DNA from: Acetobacteraceae bacterium AT-5844
Lineage (GTDB): Bacteria; Pseudomonadota; Alphaproteobacteria; Acetobacterales; Acetobacteraceae
Assembly: GCA_000245075.1 (NCBI GenBank)
Contig: JH599961.1
Location: forward strand, 87,798-151,797
Reading direction: 5' to 3'
Length of the DNA stretch: 64,000 nt
Within the stretch, counting starts at the first letter, position 1. The number at the start of each line of letters is the position of its first letter. The position numbers and the translations under genes are program-made. The notes under the pieces are model-generated. The model was given only the letters and a program-made list of their open reading frames with translations, did no database searches and was not told where the DNA came from. Positions 26,284 through 33,170 of this stretch are shown here, piece after piece.

Positions 26284-26635
26284 TCGTGATCCCTCGTAGG
26301 GCTGCGGCCTCGGCCGTCAGCGTGGGCTGTTGCGTGATGGGGGTGACAGTCGCCTCGACGGCCTGAACCGGTGGCGGCGCCGTCATGGCATGTGGCGGTG
26401 GCGCGGCGATGCCGGCGGCCTGGTCCGCGAAGGCGTCGAGAACCTTCCGGTCCCAGGTCAGGCGGGCGCCCTTGCTGCCCCGCCGCCGCGCCGCTGGCCA
26501 CATGCCGGATGCCACCTCATCGTCGAAGGTGTCCGGGGAGACGCCGAGGTAGGCGGCAGCCTCCTCGCGGGAGAGGTAGCGGGGCTCCATGCCGGGCGGG
26601 AGGCGGAGGCGGCGGGCTGGCTCTTGCTGGGCCAT
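26234..26635 (-). CDS. Excisionase-like helix-turn-helix protein
   Basis: A 133-residue protein whose N-terminal part PRYLSREEAAAYLGVSPDTF is a MerR/Xis-type winged-helix start, followed by ARRRGSKGARLTWDRKVLDAF, as in phage AlpA/excisionase DNA-binding proteins. The C-terminal half is proline- and alanine-rich and probably disordered. Position directly before int and an overlap with its start support a directionality factor. The ATG at 26635 is used; a GTG one codon earlier is also possible, and both overlap the stop of the preceding gene. Confidence 0.7.
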   Translation of the reverse strand: MAQQEPARRLRLPPGMEPRYLSREEAAAYLGVSPDTFDDEVASGMWPAARRRGSKGARLTWDRKVLDAFADQAAGIAAPPPHAMTAPPPVQAVEATVTPITQQPTLTAEAAALRGITNAPPRHRRKHGQPAQV

Positions 26636-26910
26636 CACCGGTCCATTTGCATCGCCTCGGACACACGGCCGGCGTTGGTGCGGAACCGGACGGCAATGGC
26701 CTGAAGGCTCTTGTGAGGGTGGGCGCGCGCGTAGCGGCGGATGGCCGCCGCCGTGGCTGGATCAACGGCAGCGCTTTGGACCGGTGACCGAGGGCGTGCG
26801 ACTTTGCGCCTCCAGAGCATGCTTTCAAGCTGCTCCAGCTCCGCCGAAAGGCCGGCCAGCGTCTTCCTGATCTCCGCCAAGCGGCGGCGGGCGAGAGGCA
26901 CGTTGCTCAC
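26635..26910 (-). CDS. Small phage protein with helix-turn-helix-like C-terminus
   Basis: A 91-residue protein, not recognised as a named family. It starts with a basic coiled-coil-like helix (RRRLAEIRKTLAGLSAELEQ) and ends with an HTH-like segment, AAIRRYARAHPHKSLQAIAV followed by RTNAGRVSEAM. The start is the GTG at 26910, which follows GAGAGGGACA and overlaps the previous stop as GTGA. The alternative ATG far upstream lies inside the neighbour. It may be a small DNA-binding regulator of the early operon. Confidence 0.6.
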   Translation of the reverse strand: MSNVPLARRRLAEIRKTLAGLSAELEQLESMLWRRKVARPRSPVQSAAVDPATAAAIRRYARAHPHKSLQAIAVRFRTNAGRVSEAMQMDR

Positions 26911-27401
26911 TGTCCCTCTCCCTTCGCCCGCTCGATGGCGGAGAGGGCTGTTGCCAGCTTGTGCGCGACCCACGCCGCGCTCATGGGGAACCGGTCGCAA
27001 TTGGCTGCCCGCGCATCCTGGCGCAGTTCCTCCAACGCCTTCCTCGCTACCTCCAGCGCGTCCTCTGGCTTCTCATCGGACAGGAGCCCGGCGCGCTTCG
27101 ACACCTCCAGCACATTCGCCACGGCTTTGGTGGTGTGAATGGTGAAGCCATAAGGGTCGGTGCTTTTCCCGCCGAACCGGGTCGGGGTTGTGTCCCGCAA
27201 CCCCTCCAGCGCCGTCTTCAGGTCGGTGAGGCCCGCAGGCCCCGCCTCCGCCAGCACGCGGGTGCGGTCGGGGTCGGGCTTGATGATGGCATTAGCCTCA
27301 TCAACGCACCCATTGCAGATGAACGCAGAGCCGCCCGCTAGGAGCTTCAGCACCTCATGCTGCGATTTGTCGCAGAATGAGCAGCGCATCGTGCGCGTCA
27401 T
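26907..27401 (-). CDS. Free-standing ClpX-type zinc finger protein
   Basis: A 164-residue protein whose first 40 residues reproduce the zinc-binding domain of ClpX: CSFCDKSQHEVLKLLAGG then FICNGCVDEAN, with C7, C10, C29 and C32 (CxxC-x18-CxxC). No AAA+ domain, Walker motif or ClpP loop follows; the remaining 120 residues are helical and of unknown fold. In ClpX this domain dimerises and binds adaptors and some substrates such as phage replication proteins. The phage protein could therefore form mixed complexes with ClpX or redirect ClpXP, but that is inference. Overlaps with both neighbours suggest coupled translation. Confidence 0.85.
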   Translation of the reverse strand: MTRTMRCSFCDKSQHEVLKLLAGGSAFICNGCVDEANAIIKPDPDRTRVLAEAGPAGLTDLKTALEGLRDTTPTRFGGKSTDPYGFTIHTTKAVANVLEVSKRAGLLSDEKPEDALEVARKALEELRQDARAANCDRFPMSAAWVAHKLATALSAIERAKGEGQ

Positions 27402-27658
27402 GCGGCACCTCCAGGATGCCTTGTGGCAGGATCACTCAGGCGCTTGACCTCCGCAATCGCGTGAGAGCGAACCGAGGCCATCCAGCTCCTCAGATCGGCG
27501 GGAGCGACGAAGGCACCAGCCTTCTCGATCTCCTGGCCAAGGCTTCGCACCAACTGGCTAATCTCGCGGTCATAGTCGTGATCGGGCAGGAAGGACGCCT
27601 TGCGGGCCATGGCTGTGCCGGTCTGCTTGGCGGAAGGCAGGCAAGAGAAGGTGGTCAT
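27398..27658 (-). CDS. Hypothetical phage early protein
   Basis: An 86-residue protein without a recognised family. The central part, DHDYDREISQLVRSLGQEIE, is predicted helical and charged. The start at 27658 overlaps the upstream stop by 4 bases; an internal methionine at residue 17 is an alternative. It is supported mainly by perfect tiling with both neighbours in the leftward early operon. Confidence 0.6.
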   Translation of the reverse strand: MTTFSCLPSAKQTGTAMARKASFLPDHDYDREISQLVRSLGQEIEKAGAFVAPADLRSWMASVRSHAIAEVKRLSDPATRHPGGAA

Positions 27659-28383
27659 GCCAGCGCCTCCAGGTCAGTCTTGATGGCCTCCAGCGCGCCG
27701 TCTGGCAGGTAACTATCATCCATGGCGGCTTCGACGCGGAGCAATACTTCCCGGATATCCCGAGAGCGGAGGCCAGTCCAAAACAGGTCCTCGACAATGC
27801 GGCGCCGCTCCTGGGCCGCGAGCGAAAGAACCTCATCGCCACCGTCAGGGCCATGGAGCGCATGAAGGTCTAGCGCCCTTTGGTCCCAAAAATCTTTCTC
27901 CAGTTTCGCGGCGTCCACTGTGGCAGGCAGTGGATAAGCTTCCGACACCGCCTTCACCACTTCTGGCGGAGAGACGCGCGCCATGGTCCAGCCCGTCCAA
28001 CCCGCGAGACTGTCGGTCCAGAACGTGCCGTTGAAGTACTTCTTCCGCACCCGCTTCTTCAGGTGCTTCACAGCGCGGTCGAGCAGCGCCTCATTGACGG
28101 TCGGCTCCCCCACCGCATCGACGCTGCCGTACTTCTCAACGAGCGCGTTGAGGCGCTGAGCGCGCCGAACAGCGTGTTCCTCCGCACCTTTGGAGAAGAT
28201 ATCCGCCAGGGTTGGAGCCCCCGCCCGCTGCGTGGTCTGAGACAGCAGGGCGGGCACATCGTCTAGGGTCTTGCCATCCGCAGCAAGGATGACCTTTGCC
28301 TTCTGCATTGCCGCCGCTGCCTCGTGGACGTTCGTGCTCTTGGTCATGGCCCAGATTTTGGAGAAGCGGTCTAGGTTGATCAT
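27655..28383 (-). CDS. Hypothetical phage early protein
   Basis: A 242-residue mainly helical protein, not recognised. It begins MINLDRFSKIWAMTKSTNVH and contains repeated charged helices such as RAVKHLKKRVRKKYF and DEVLSLAAQERRRIVEDLFW. No catalytic motif, zinc site or membrane segment is evident. The ATG at 28383 overlaps the previous stop codon as ATGA, which decides the start; longer readings run through the neighbour. Confidence 0.65.
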   Translation of the reverse strand: MINLDRFSKIWAMTKSTNVHEAAAAMQKAKVILAADGKTLDDVPALLSQTTQRAGAPTLADIFSKGAEEHAVRRAQRLNALVEKYGSVDAVGEPTVNEALLDRAVKHLKKRVRKKYFNGTFWTDSLAGWTGWTMARVSPPEVVKAVSEAYPLPATVDAAKLEKDFWDQRALDLHALHGPDGGDEVLSLAAQERRRIVEDLFWTGLRSRDIREVLLRVEAAMDDSYLPDGALEAIKTDLEALA

Positions 28384-29117
28384 GCCGCACGCTCCGGCCG
28401 CTGAAGCCAAGAAGGCACGTGGATATCGGTATGGGACACGAGAGCCGCCAACTTCCGGTAATCGGGCCGATCCTTGATCCAGTCGGCAAGCCACGTCTTC
28501 CGCACCGGCATCAGCCAAGACCGCCCGGCGTGGCTCCACTCCTCGTGGGCGGAAAGGGCGTAGAAGGCTGCGGCCTCCAGGCAATCAATCTCATTCTCGC
28601 CCAGGTTCTCAAGGACAGCCGCGATGAGGATCGACATCGAGCGTCCCCTGATGGGCGCCGGAACTGAATTGCCGACGCGGCTCTGCACTTCCATGAACGC
28701 CAGAAGGGCGCTTGCGCGGTCGCACCAACGATGATGGTCCGAGACGCCGGTAATCAGTTCGTCCACGACATCGCGTAGGCTGGCGCCTGGGACACTCGCC
28801 CCGCCTGGAGAGGTCGGGACACTCTCGTAGGCGTAGCGAACCGGCCTCGGCAGCGGAATGCGCAGCACGGGGGCGCCGCCAAACTTCGCCAGAAGCTCAA
28901 GGAAACTGCGCCCTTCCTGAGCGGCTATCGACGCCTCCGCACAGAATGCGGCCCTGCGCTCCGGCTCATAGATGCCAGCAGCAACGGCGGTTGCTTCGAG
29001 GGAGAATAGGAACGCCCCTTCCTCCCCATCCACCGGCTCTGGGCTGGGGTGAACGGGCACCGAAACACCGTAGTTGGTGGGATACACGAACTGCGAGGGC
29101 AGATGCTGGTCAGTCAT
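28380..29117 (-). CDS. Hypothetical phage early protein
   Basis: A 245-residue protein of unknown function. It starts MTDQHLPSQFVYPTNYGVSV and has a histidine/tryptophan-containing helical segment (FYALSAHEEWSHAGRSWLMP) in its C-terminal half. There is no signal peptide or clear domain. It overlaps the downstream gene by 4 bases and the upstream 58-codon frame by 8 bases, consistent with a single translationally coupled operon. Confidence 0.65.
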   Translation of the reverse strand: MTDQHLPSQFVYPTNYGVSVPVHPSPEPVDGEEGAFLFSLEATAVAAGIYEPERRAAFCAEASIAAQEGRSFLELLAKFGGAPVLRIPLPRPVRYAYESVPTSPGGASVPGASLRDVVDELITGVSDHHRWCDRASALLAFMEVQSRVGNSVPAPIRGRSMSILIAAVLENLGENEIDCLEAAAFYALSAHEEWSHAGRSWLMPVRKTWLADWIKDRPDYRKLAALVSHTDIHVPSWLQRPERAA

Positions 29118-29286
29118 GGCGCGGACCTGTGGATGCCGGCGTCTCGCGCGGCGGTGGCGGGGGAGAAAAGGGGGAGGTTCTCCCCCTAGAGGGGGAAAAC
29201 TCTGGGCTGGTGTCGCCGCTGGCCTCGGCCATCTTGTCGATGACGCCAGCCAGGACGCGGGCGATCGGGGCGCTGATGTGCTCCAT
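29110..29286 (-). CDS. Small phage protein, 58 residues
   Basis: This short frame starts MEHISAPIARVLAGVIDKMA with a helical N-terminus and ends in a proline/serine-rich tail (SPPPPPRETPAS). It fills what would otherwise be the only gap of the leftward operon. Its ATG overlaps the preceding stop as ATGA, and its stop overlaps the next gene's start by 8 bases. That tiling is the main evidence. Function unknown. Confidence 0.5.
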   Translation of the reverse strand: MEHISAPIARVLAGVIDKMAEASGDTSPEFSPSRGRTSPFSPPPPPRETPASTGPRHD

Positions 29287-30530
29287 CAGGCAGTCTCTTC
29301 GTGTTCGTTGATGACTGCTTCGACGTGCCGAGTGCTGGTCTCCAACGGATCGAGTTCTGGCGGAAGGAACCGGTCACGGAACTCGATGAGCTCCGGGGTG
29401 GCGTTGCCAGGAAGGAGCGCATGAACCGCGGAGTAAAGGCTCATAGAGATCATCCGGCAGTACTTCTCCCGATCGCTATTGGAGAGCCCTTCGCAATCGA
29501 GGTAGTCAATGATGCGAGCGGCGTTGATCAGGCAGAACACTCCTTCAGCCGGGCTCGTCGCCCGCAGCGCCGTGGCGGCGTCGAGGAGATCGAACTCTCT
29601 GTGAACAAGAGTATCTCTGACCCTGTTGAGATGGCTCTTAAGTAGATGATGCTCACAGGTGAGAGCCTTGGTCGCGGCGTCATCGTATAGATGCGCCGCG
29701 GCGAGAGCTTCCTGCATGAGGTGAGTGAGGAACCCTCCGCGCTCCTGTGGAGCGCCTGCGGCCGCCTGAGGGGCATCAAGACCTCGGCGCACCTCATCCG
29801 GCACTACGCCGGTCAGATGGCACACGTCGCGGAGAAGGATGTCAGGCAGCCTGCGGTTAACGTATTCATCCGGATCGGCGCCGCGCTCGCCGGGGATCAC
29901 GTCCGGCATGTAAAGCAGGAAGGTCCTGGCCCGTGCAGCAAGGCCGGCCAGGGTCGTCGCACGCCGAGAGGCCATCCGGTTTAGAAGCCGCTTCTGCTCG
30001 GCGTCGATCCGGCGGAGTGCTTCTAGGAGGGCGTCATCATCCTTGATGTCCGCATGCATCTGATTGGAGCGCCGCTCCAATTCGTCAAAGGCGGCATGAT
30101 CGGCAAGCAATTCGGCATCGCCCTGCGCCGGCAGCGATCCTTGTAGGCGGATGATGTCGCGAGCGAGCTGCCAAGCCCAATCCGTGCCGATCGTGCCGGA
30201 CGGCATGAACGAACCGTCTGGCATCGTCGCGTCTGCGAGAGCAACGCGGGCCTTCGCCGCCATGCCGTCTATGGTCAGAGGAGTGGCGTCGCTGACTTCC
30301 GCGCAGGCAGCCTCGAAGGCCTGCCACAGCGGGCCGTCCTCCCGAGTGTTGCCTTCCTCGCTGGCGAGGTAAGCCGCTTTTGTCGCTGACCAGTTCGCGC
30401 AAGCGGCAATGACGTGCGCGTCCGGGTGTGCGTCGCAGACGGCCTGCAAGGCCGCCGTCTCAACTGCAACGGGCGAGGGCGCAGCGAAGGCCTTCGCCGT
30501 CCTGCGGCGCTTCGTGGCGGTGGCGCTCAT
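29286..30530 (-). CDS. Hypothetical phage early protein, largest of the leftward operon
   Basis: A 414-residue predicted helical protein, not recognised. The basic N-terminus (TKRRRTAKAF) is followed by long acidic helices, for example DDDALLEALRRIDAEQKRLL, and a cysteine-containing C-terminal region (CLINAARIIDYLDCEGLSNS). No Walker, nuclease or methyltransferase motif was found. Its ATG overlaps the 85-residue protein's stop. The size and early position make it a candidate host-interaction or regulatory factor, but nothing in the sequence shows that. Confidence 0.65.
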   Translation of the reverse strand: MSATATKRRRTAKAFAAPSPVAVETAALQAVCDAHPDAHVIAACANWSATKAAYLASEEGNTREDGPLWQAFEAACAEVSDATPLTIDGMAAKARVALADATMPDGSFMPSGTIGTDWAWQLARDIIRLQGSLPAQGDAELLADHAAFDELERRSNQMHADIKDDDALLEALRRIDAEQKRLLNRMASRRATTLAGLAARARTFLLYMPDVIPGERGADPDEYVNRRLPDILLRDVCHLTGVVPDEVRRGLDAPQAAAGAPQERGGFLTHLMQEALAAAHLYDDAATKALTCEHHLLKSHLNRVRDTLVHREFDLLDAATALRATSPAEGVFCLINAARIIDYLDCEGLSNSDREKYCRMISMSLYSAVHALLPGNATPELIEFRDRFLPPELDPLETSTRHVEAVINEHEETA

Positions 30531-30784
30531 GCCACAACGCCCAGGCGACGGCCGAAGAGACCGAAATGGGTCAGGAGACGAGCAATCAGGCTGGGCTGAT
30601 GGCTGGGGTGAGCTTCAACCGCGGCGCGCTGCTCGGCCGCATTGGCGGCGCTGCGCCAGTAAGCGGCTTCCAGCGTTTCACCGCGGGCCGCAGCCTGGAT
30701 GGCCCGGGTCAGGCAGCGCGTATGCGCCGCAGAGAATGAGAAGCGGGACGGGTCGCCCGGTGGAATAGCGAGGCGCGTTTGCAT
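30527..30784 (-). CDS. Hypothetical phage early protein, first gene of the leftward operon
   Basis: An 85-residue protein with a GGAGG ribosome site 7 bases before its ATG, the strongest in this operon, as expected for a first gene. Its sequence (HTRCLTRAIQAAARGETLEA then LIARLLTHFGLFGRRLG) is helical with an amphipathic C-terminus. No family was recognised. All genes from here down to int follow with overlaps. Confidence 0.65.
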   Translation of the reverse strand: MQTRLAIPPGDPSRFSFSAAHTRCLTRAIQAAARGETLEAAYWRSAANAAEQRAAVEAHPSHQPSLIARLLTHFGLFGRRLGVVA

Positions 30785-30810
30785 TGGGGCCTCCGGTTAG
30801 GGTGCCCCTT

Positions 30811-30864
30811 AGCATTGGCATTTTGGCTAATGGTGCGCAATAGCTATTTTGCTAAAATGCTAAC
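30811..30864. promoter_or_regulatory. Probable leftward early promoter-operator region
   Basis: This AT-rich stretch lies in the 95-base gap between the repressor gene and the first leftward early gene. It contains an imperfect inverted repeat (GCATTTTGGCT opposite TGCTAAAATGC) and three GCTA boxes exactly 8 bases apart at 30843, 30851 and 30859. It is the natural place for the leftward promoter and repressor binding sites. No unambiguous -35/-10 pair was assigned. Confidence 0.5.
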
Positions 30865-30879
30865 AGCGCTGGCGCCGTG

Positions 30880-31743
30880 CTAGACGCCCATGATCTCCTC
30901 CCACTCCAGCACGCGGTGAAGCTCCTTCACCCGCCGGGCATCCATCACCAGTTCACAGACCGGGTTGTACTGGCTGAGCACTAGCTTCTCGGCGGTCTGC
31001 TTCTCGAGGCGCTTGAGATAGGAACGGGGCCGCTCTCCGTGCTCGGGGCCATCCATAACAACTACGACATGGTCGCCAATTCGGGGCTTGCGGGCGGGGT
31101 CGATGTAAACAAGGCCACCTGGTCGTCGCCATGGGAACATGCTGTCCCCCTCCACATAGATTGCATAAACCATCTTCGCGTGAGCTATCCCAGGTCCCCG
31201 TCTCACGAAATCCACTGGCTCCCCGTCGTTCAACTCGAATGATCCATCGCCAAGGCTGCCAGCGGCTGTACCCATGACTGGCACATCGCGGGGCATGTCG
31301 TGGCGGTCGATGGGTTCTGGCTTGACTTCCGCGGTGGCGTTCTTGTGCATGCCGCGCGCATACTGGAGCGCTCTCATCAGGGTTTGCTCACTCTTTCCGC
31401 CTCCTGTGGGGAAGGCCAAGGTGAATTCTCGTGACCCAGAATTCTCTGCCCGGGACAGGAAAGAGATCGCAGGCGCTGCGCCAGCATCCCGCCCCGCCTC
31501 AAGCGATTGCTGGCGCATCTCGTCCGAAGGTAGCGCCTCGAGTAGCTTAGTGATTGTGCGGTGGGAAAGCGTGTGCTTGACCGGGTGATACAGGAACCTG
31601 GTCAGGGTGGACGGGGTTAGACCGGCAACCCGAGCATACTCGGTGGGCGTCCATCCCGTCAGCTCGAGGGCGCGCTCGACGAGAGCTTTAGTCGCGACCC
31701 GAGTGATATCAGCTTTCTCATCCATATGTGCATTTTCGCACAT
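30880..31743 (-). CDS. CI/LexA-like repressor with S24 autoprotease domain
   Basis: This 287-residue lysogeny repressor has an N-terminal helix-turn-helix at about residues 15-70 (TPTEYARVAGLTPSTLTRFL) and a C-terminal S24 peptidase fold. The self-cleavage bond is A161-G162 (GTAAGS), the nucleophile is S201 in EGDSMFP, and the general base is K244 in SYLKRLEK. RecA-stimulated autocleavage, and hence SOS induction, is expected from this family. It is transcribed leftward from the switch region, opposite the Cro-like gene. A methionine at residue 7 is an alternative start; neither has a clear ribosome site, so it may be leaderless or weakly translated. Confidence 0.92.
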   Translation of the reverse strand: MCENAHMDEKADITRVATKALVERALELTGWTPTEYARVAGLTPSTLTRFLYHPVKHTLSHRTITKLLEALPSDEMRQQSLEAGRDAGAAPAISFLSRAENSGSREFTLAFPTGGGKSEQTLMRALQYARGMHKNATAEVKPEPIDRHDMPRDVPVMGTAAGSLGDGSFELNDGEPVDFVRRGPGIAHAKMVYAIYVEGDSMFPWRRPGGLVYIDPARKPRIGDHVVVVMDGPEHGERPRSYLKRLEKQTAEKLVLSQYNPVCELVMDARRVKELHRVLEWEEIMGV

Positions 31744-31763
31744 TTATCGTTAGCGTGCTGTGC

Positions 31764-31804
31764 GCATTAATGCACTTGCAAGATGAGCAGAATTGCTCAT
31801 ATGC
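31764..31804 (+). promoter_or_regulatory. Rightward early promoter with repressor operators
   Basis: The 68 bases between the repressor and Cro-like genes contain TTGCAA (31776-31781) and, 18 bases on, TATGCT (31800-31805), a plausible rightward promoter. The palindrome ATGAGCAGAATTGCTCAT, with 7-base arms at 31783-31800, fills the spacer, and a second palindrome GCATTAATGC at 31764-31773 lies just upstream. Binding at either would block this promoter. Confidence 0.6.
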
Positions 31805-31811
31805 TAACGTC

Positions 31812-32036
31812 ATGACCGACCTCCTGACCCCCGCTGATGTTGAGCGCTTGGCCTCCCAGGCCGGCCGCTCTATGGCCAGCGTCTGCCGCGAAGCGGGGAT
31901 CGCGGCGTCCACCTTCTGCCGCTGGAAGTCCGGTCGCACCGGCGTTTCGGTGCGCGTCTACCAGAAGATCATGGACGCGCTTCGGCCTTCCGGCCCCGGC
32001 GCGTCCGCAGGCGAGGGCGTGAGGGAGCAGCAGTGA
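31812..32036 (+). CDS. Cro-like helix-turn-helix protein
   Basis: A 74-residue protein, nearly all of it a helix-turn-helix: VERLASQAGRSMASVCREAG followed by IAASTFCRWKSGRTGVS. Size, fold and location opposite the S24 repressor point to a Cro-type antirepressor that binds the same operators. The ATG at 31812 follows directly on the promoter -10 region, implying a very short leader. The in-frame extension upstream would cross the promoter and is rejected. Confidence 0.8.
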   Translation: MTDLLTPADVERLASQAGRSMASVCREAGIAASTFCRWKSGRTGVSVRVYQKIMDALRPSGPGASAGEGVREQQ

Positions 32037-32325
32037 TCCGCTCCACCTCCTGCTTCGCCACCGCCGTACCAATCCAGCCAAGGCCAGGGTGGTGCACGCA
32101 CAGCCGCGCGTTGGCGCCGTCGCCGTCCATCTGCCACCCGTCTGCAACCACGATGCGGCTGGCGGGGAACAGCACCGGCCGGCGCTTCGGGTTCATGGCA
32201 GCCCTGGCGGCGACCAACTGCCAGATCGCTTCCTCCAGTTCGGCGGGGCCGAGGGTCACAACCTCTTCCCCGTCCAGGCTGATCCGGGCGTGCAGCCCGT
32301 CTTTGCTCACGCCCACTTCCAACAT
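31969..32325 (-). CDS. Hypothetical phage protein on the strand opposite the early genes
   Basis: A 118-residue protein beginning MLEVGVSKDGLHARISLDGE, with GAGGAG well placed before the ATG at 32325. It contains a plausible beta-alpha fold (VVTLGPAELEEAIWQLVAAR; RIVVADGWQMDGDGANARL) and a basic tail. Its 3' end overlaps the end of the Cro-like gene by 68 bases on the other strand. It is not recognised. The ribosome site and natural composition support it; the antisense overlap is against it. Confidence 0.5.
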   Translation of the reverse strand: MLEVGVSKDGLHARISLDGEEVVTLGPAELEEAIWQLVAARAAMNPKRRPVLFPASRIVVADGWQMDGDGANARLCVHHPGLGWIGTAVAKQEVERITAAPSRPRLRTRRGRKAEARP

Positions 32326-32375
32326 CGCTGATTTCTCCTCTGCTGTCTCAGTTGCTGCTCTCGACAAGCGCAACC

Positions 32376-32825
32376 ATGACGGCGGAGGCGTTCGAGGTGT
32401 CGAACAAGGTGTTTCAGCGCTCGAACAAATCGTTCGAGGGGGCCGAGATGTCATGCACTGTTCCTGAAGAAATTCAGCAAATCGTCAGGCAGGCGGCGGA
32501 GCCATCGCAGGCCGGCGAAAGCGTGAAGGCGGCCATCGGCCGTGCCGCGCGCTCGCTCGGCCTGTCCTACAGCCGCGCCCGTGCTCACTGGTACGGGCTG
32601 GCCCGAATGGTCCCAGCGGAAGAGGCAGACGCCCTCCGCCGGGCAAGGATCCAACTCATTCGCGAGCGAGCGGCGCGGCTGCGCGCAGAGCTCCTTGCGC
32701 TCGAAATCAAGGAACGCGCCCATGAGCTGGGTTTGGCGGAGGGCATCGGATGCTCTCGTCTGGATGGGAACGCTCCTGATCAACTGGGGCGAGTGGTGTC
32801 TGGAGAAGGCTGCCGAGCGGCGTGA
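32376..32825 (+). CDS. Hypothetical early DNA-binding-like protein
   Basis: A 149-residue protein, starting MTAEAFEVSNKVFQRSNKSF. Its middle part (VKAAIGRAARSLGLSYSRAR then AHWYGLARMVPAEEADALRR) resembles a helix-turn-helix region. A long basic/acidic helix follows (RARIQLIRERAARLRAELLA). The last 35 codons overlap another frame that also looks translated. The function is unknown; a regulatory role is suggested only by position behind the Cro-like gene. Confidence 0.55.
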   Translation: MTAEAFEVSNKVFQRSNKSFEGAEMSCTVPEEIQQIVRQAAEPSQAGESVKAAIGRAARSLGLSYSRARAHWYGLARMVPAEEADALRRARIQLIRERAARLRAELLALEIKERAHELGLAEGIGCSRLDGNAPDQLGRVVSGEGCRAA

Positions 32826-32841
32826 GGGAGATGCGGAATGA
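32722..32841 (+). CDS. Possible 39-residue membrane peptide nested in the preceding gene
   Basis: MSWVWRRASDALVWMGTLLI is a hydrophobic, tryptophan-rich start followed by a charged tail. The frame is nested in the 3' end of the upstream gene in another frame. Its TGA overlaps the next gene's ATG as ATGA, the coupling pattern used throughout this phage. It could be a small inner-membrane peptide or a chance frame. Confidence 0.3.
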   Translation: MSWVWRRASDALVWMGTLLINWGEWCLEKAAERREGDAE

Positions 32842-33170
32842 CCGCCCCCCTCCGCACGCATGATCCCGGCAAGTTAAGGGAGCCTTGGCCTTGGGTTGAG
32901 GGCAGGGTTCGCCGATACCTGGACCGCGGCGCCGTCGTCACCCGGCAGGGTGAATGGGTACAGCTGGAAGTCCCCGGCGGCGCCATCGCCTGGGCACGCG
33001 CCGAATACTTCGACCGCGCCGCCGCCACCGGTGCCGATGTGGCCGCCGAGATCGCGGTGCTGCCGCCGGCCCCCTTTGATCAACCGATCCGCCCGGTCAC
33101 GTCTGCTGCGCTGGCGGACTTCCTGAACCTCGCGGCCACTGGTCGCTCCAACATGAAGGTGGGTGCGTGA
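32838..33170 (+). CDS. Hypothetical phage protein
   Basis: A 110-residue protein, MTAPLRTHDPGKLREPWPWV at the start, with a small beta-rich section (GAVVTRQGEWVQLEVPGGAI) and a C-terminal alanine-rich helix. No family was recognised. It overlaps the replication-initiator gene by an ATGA or GTGA junction, so it belongs to the rightward early operon. Confidence 0.6.
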   Translation: MTAPLRTHDPGKLREPWPWVEGRVRRYLDRGAVVTRQGEWVQLEVPGGAIAWARAEYFDRAAATGADVAAEIAVLPPAPFDQPIRPVTSAALADFLNLAATGRSNMKVGA

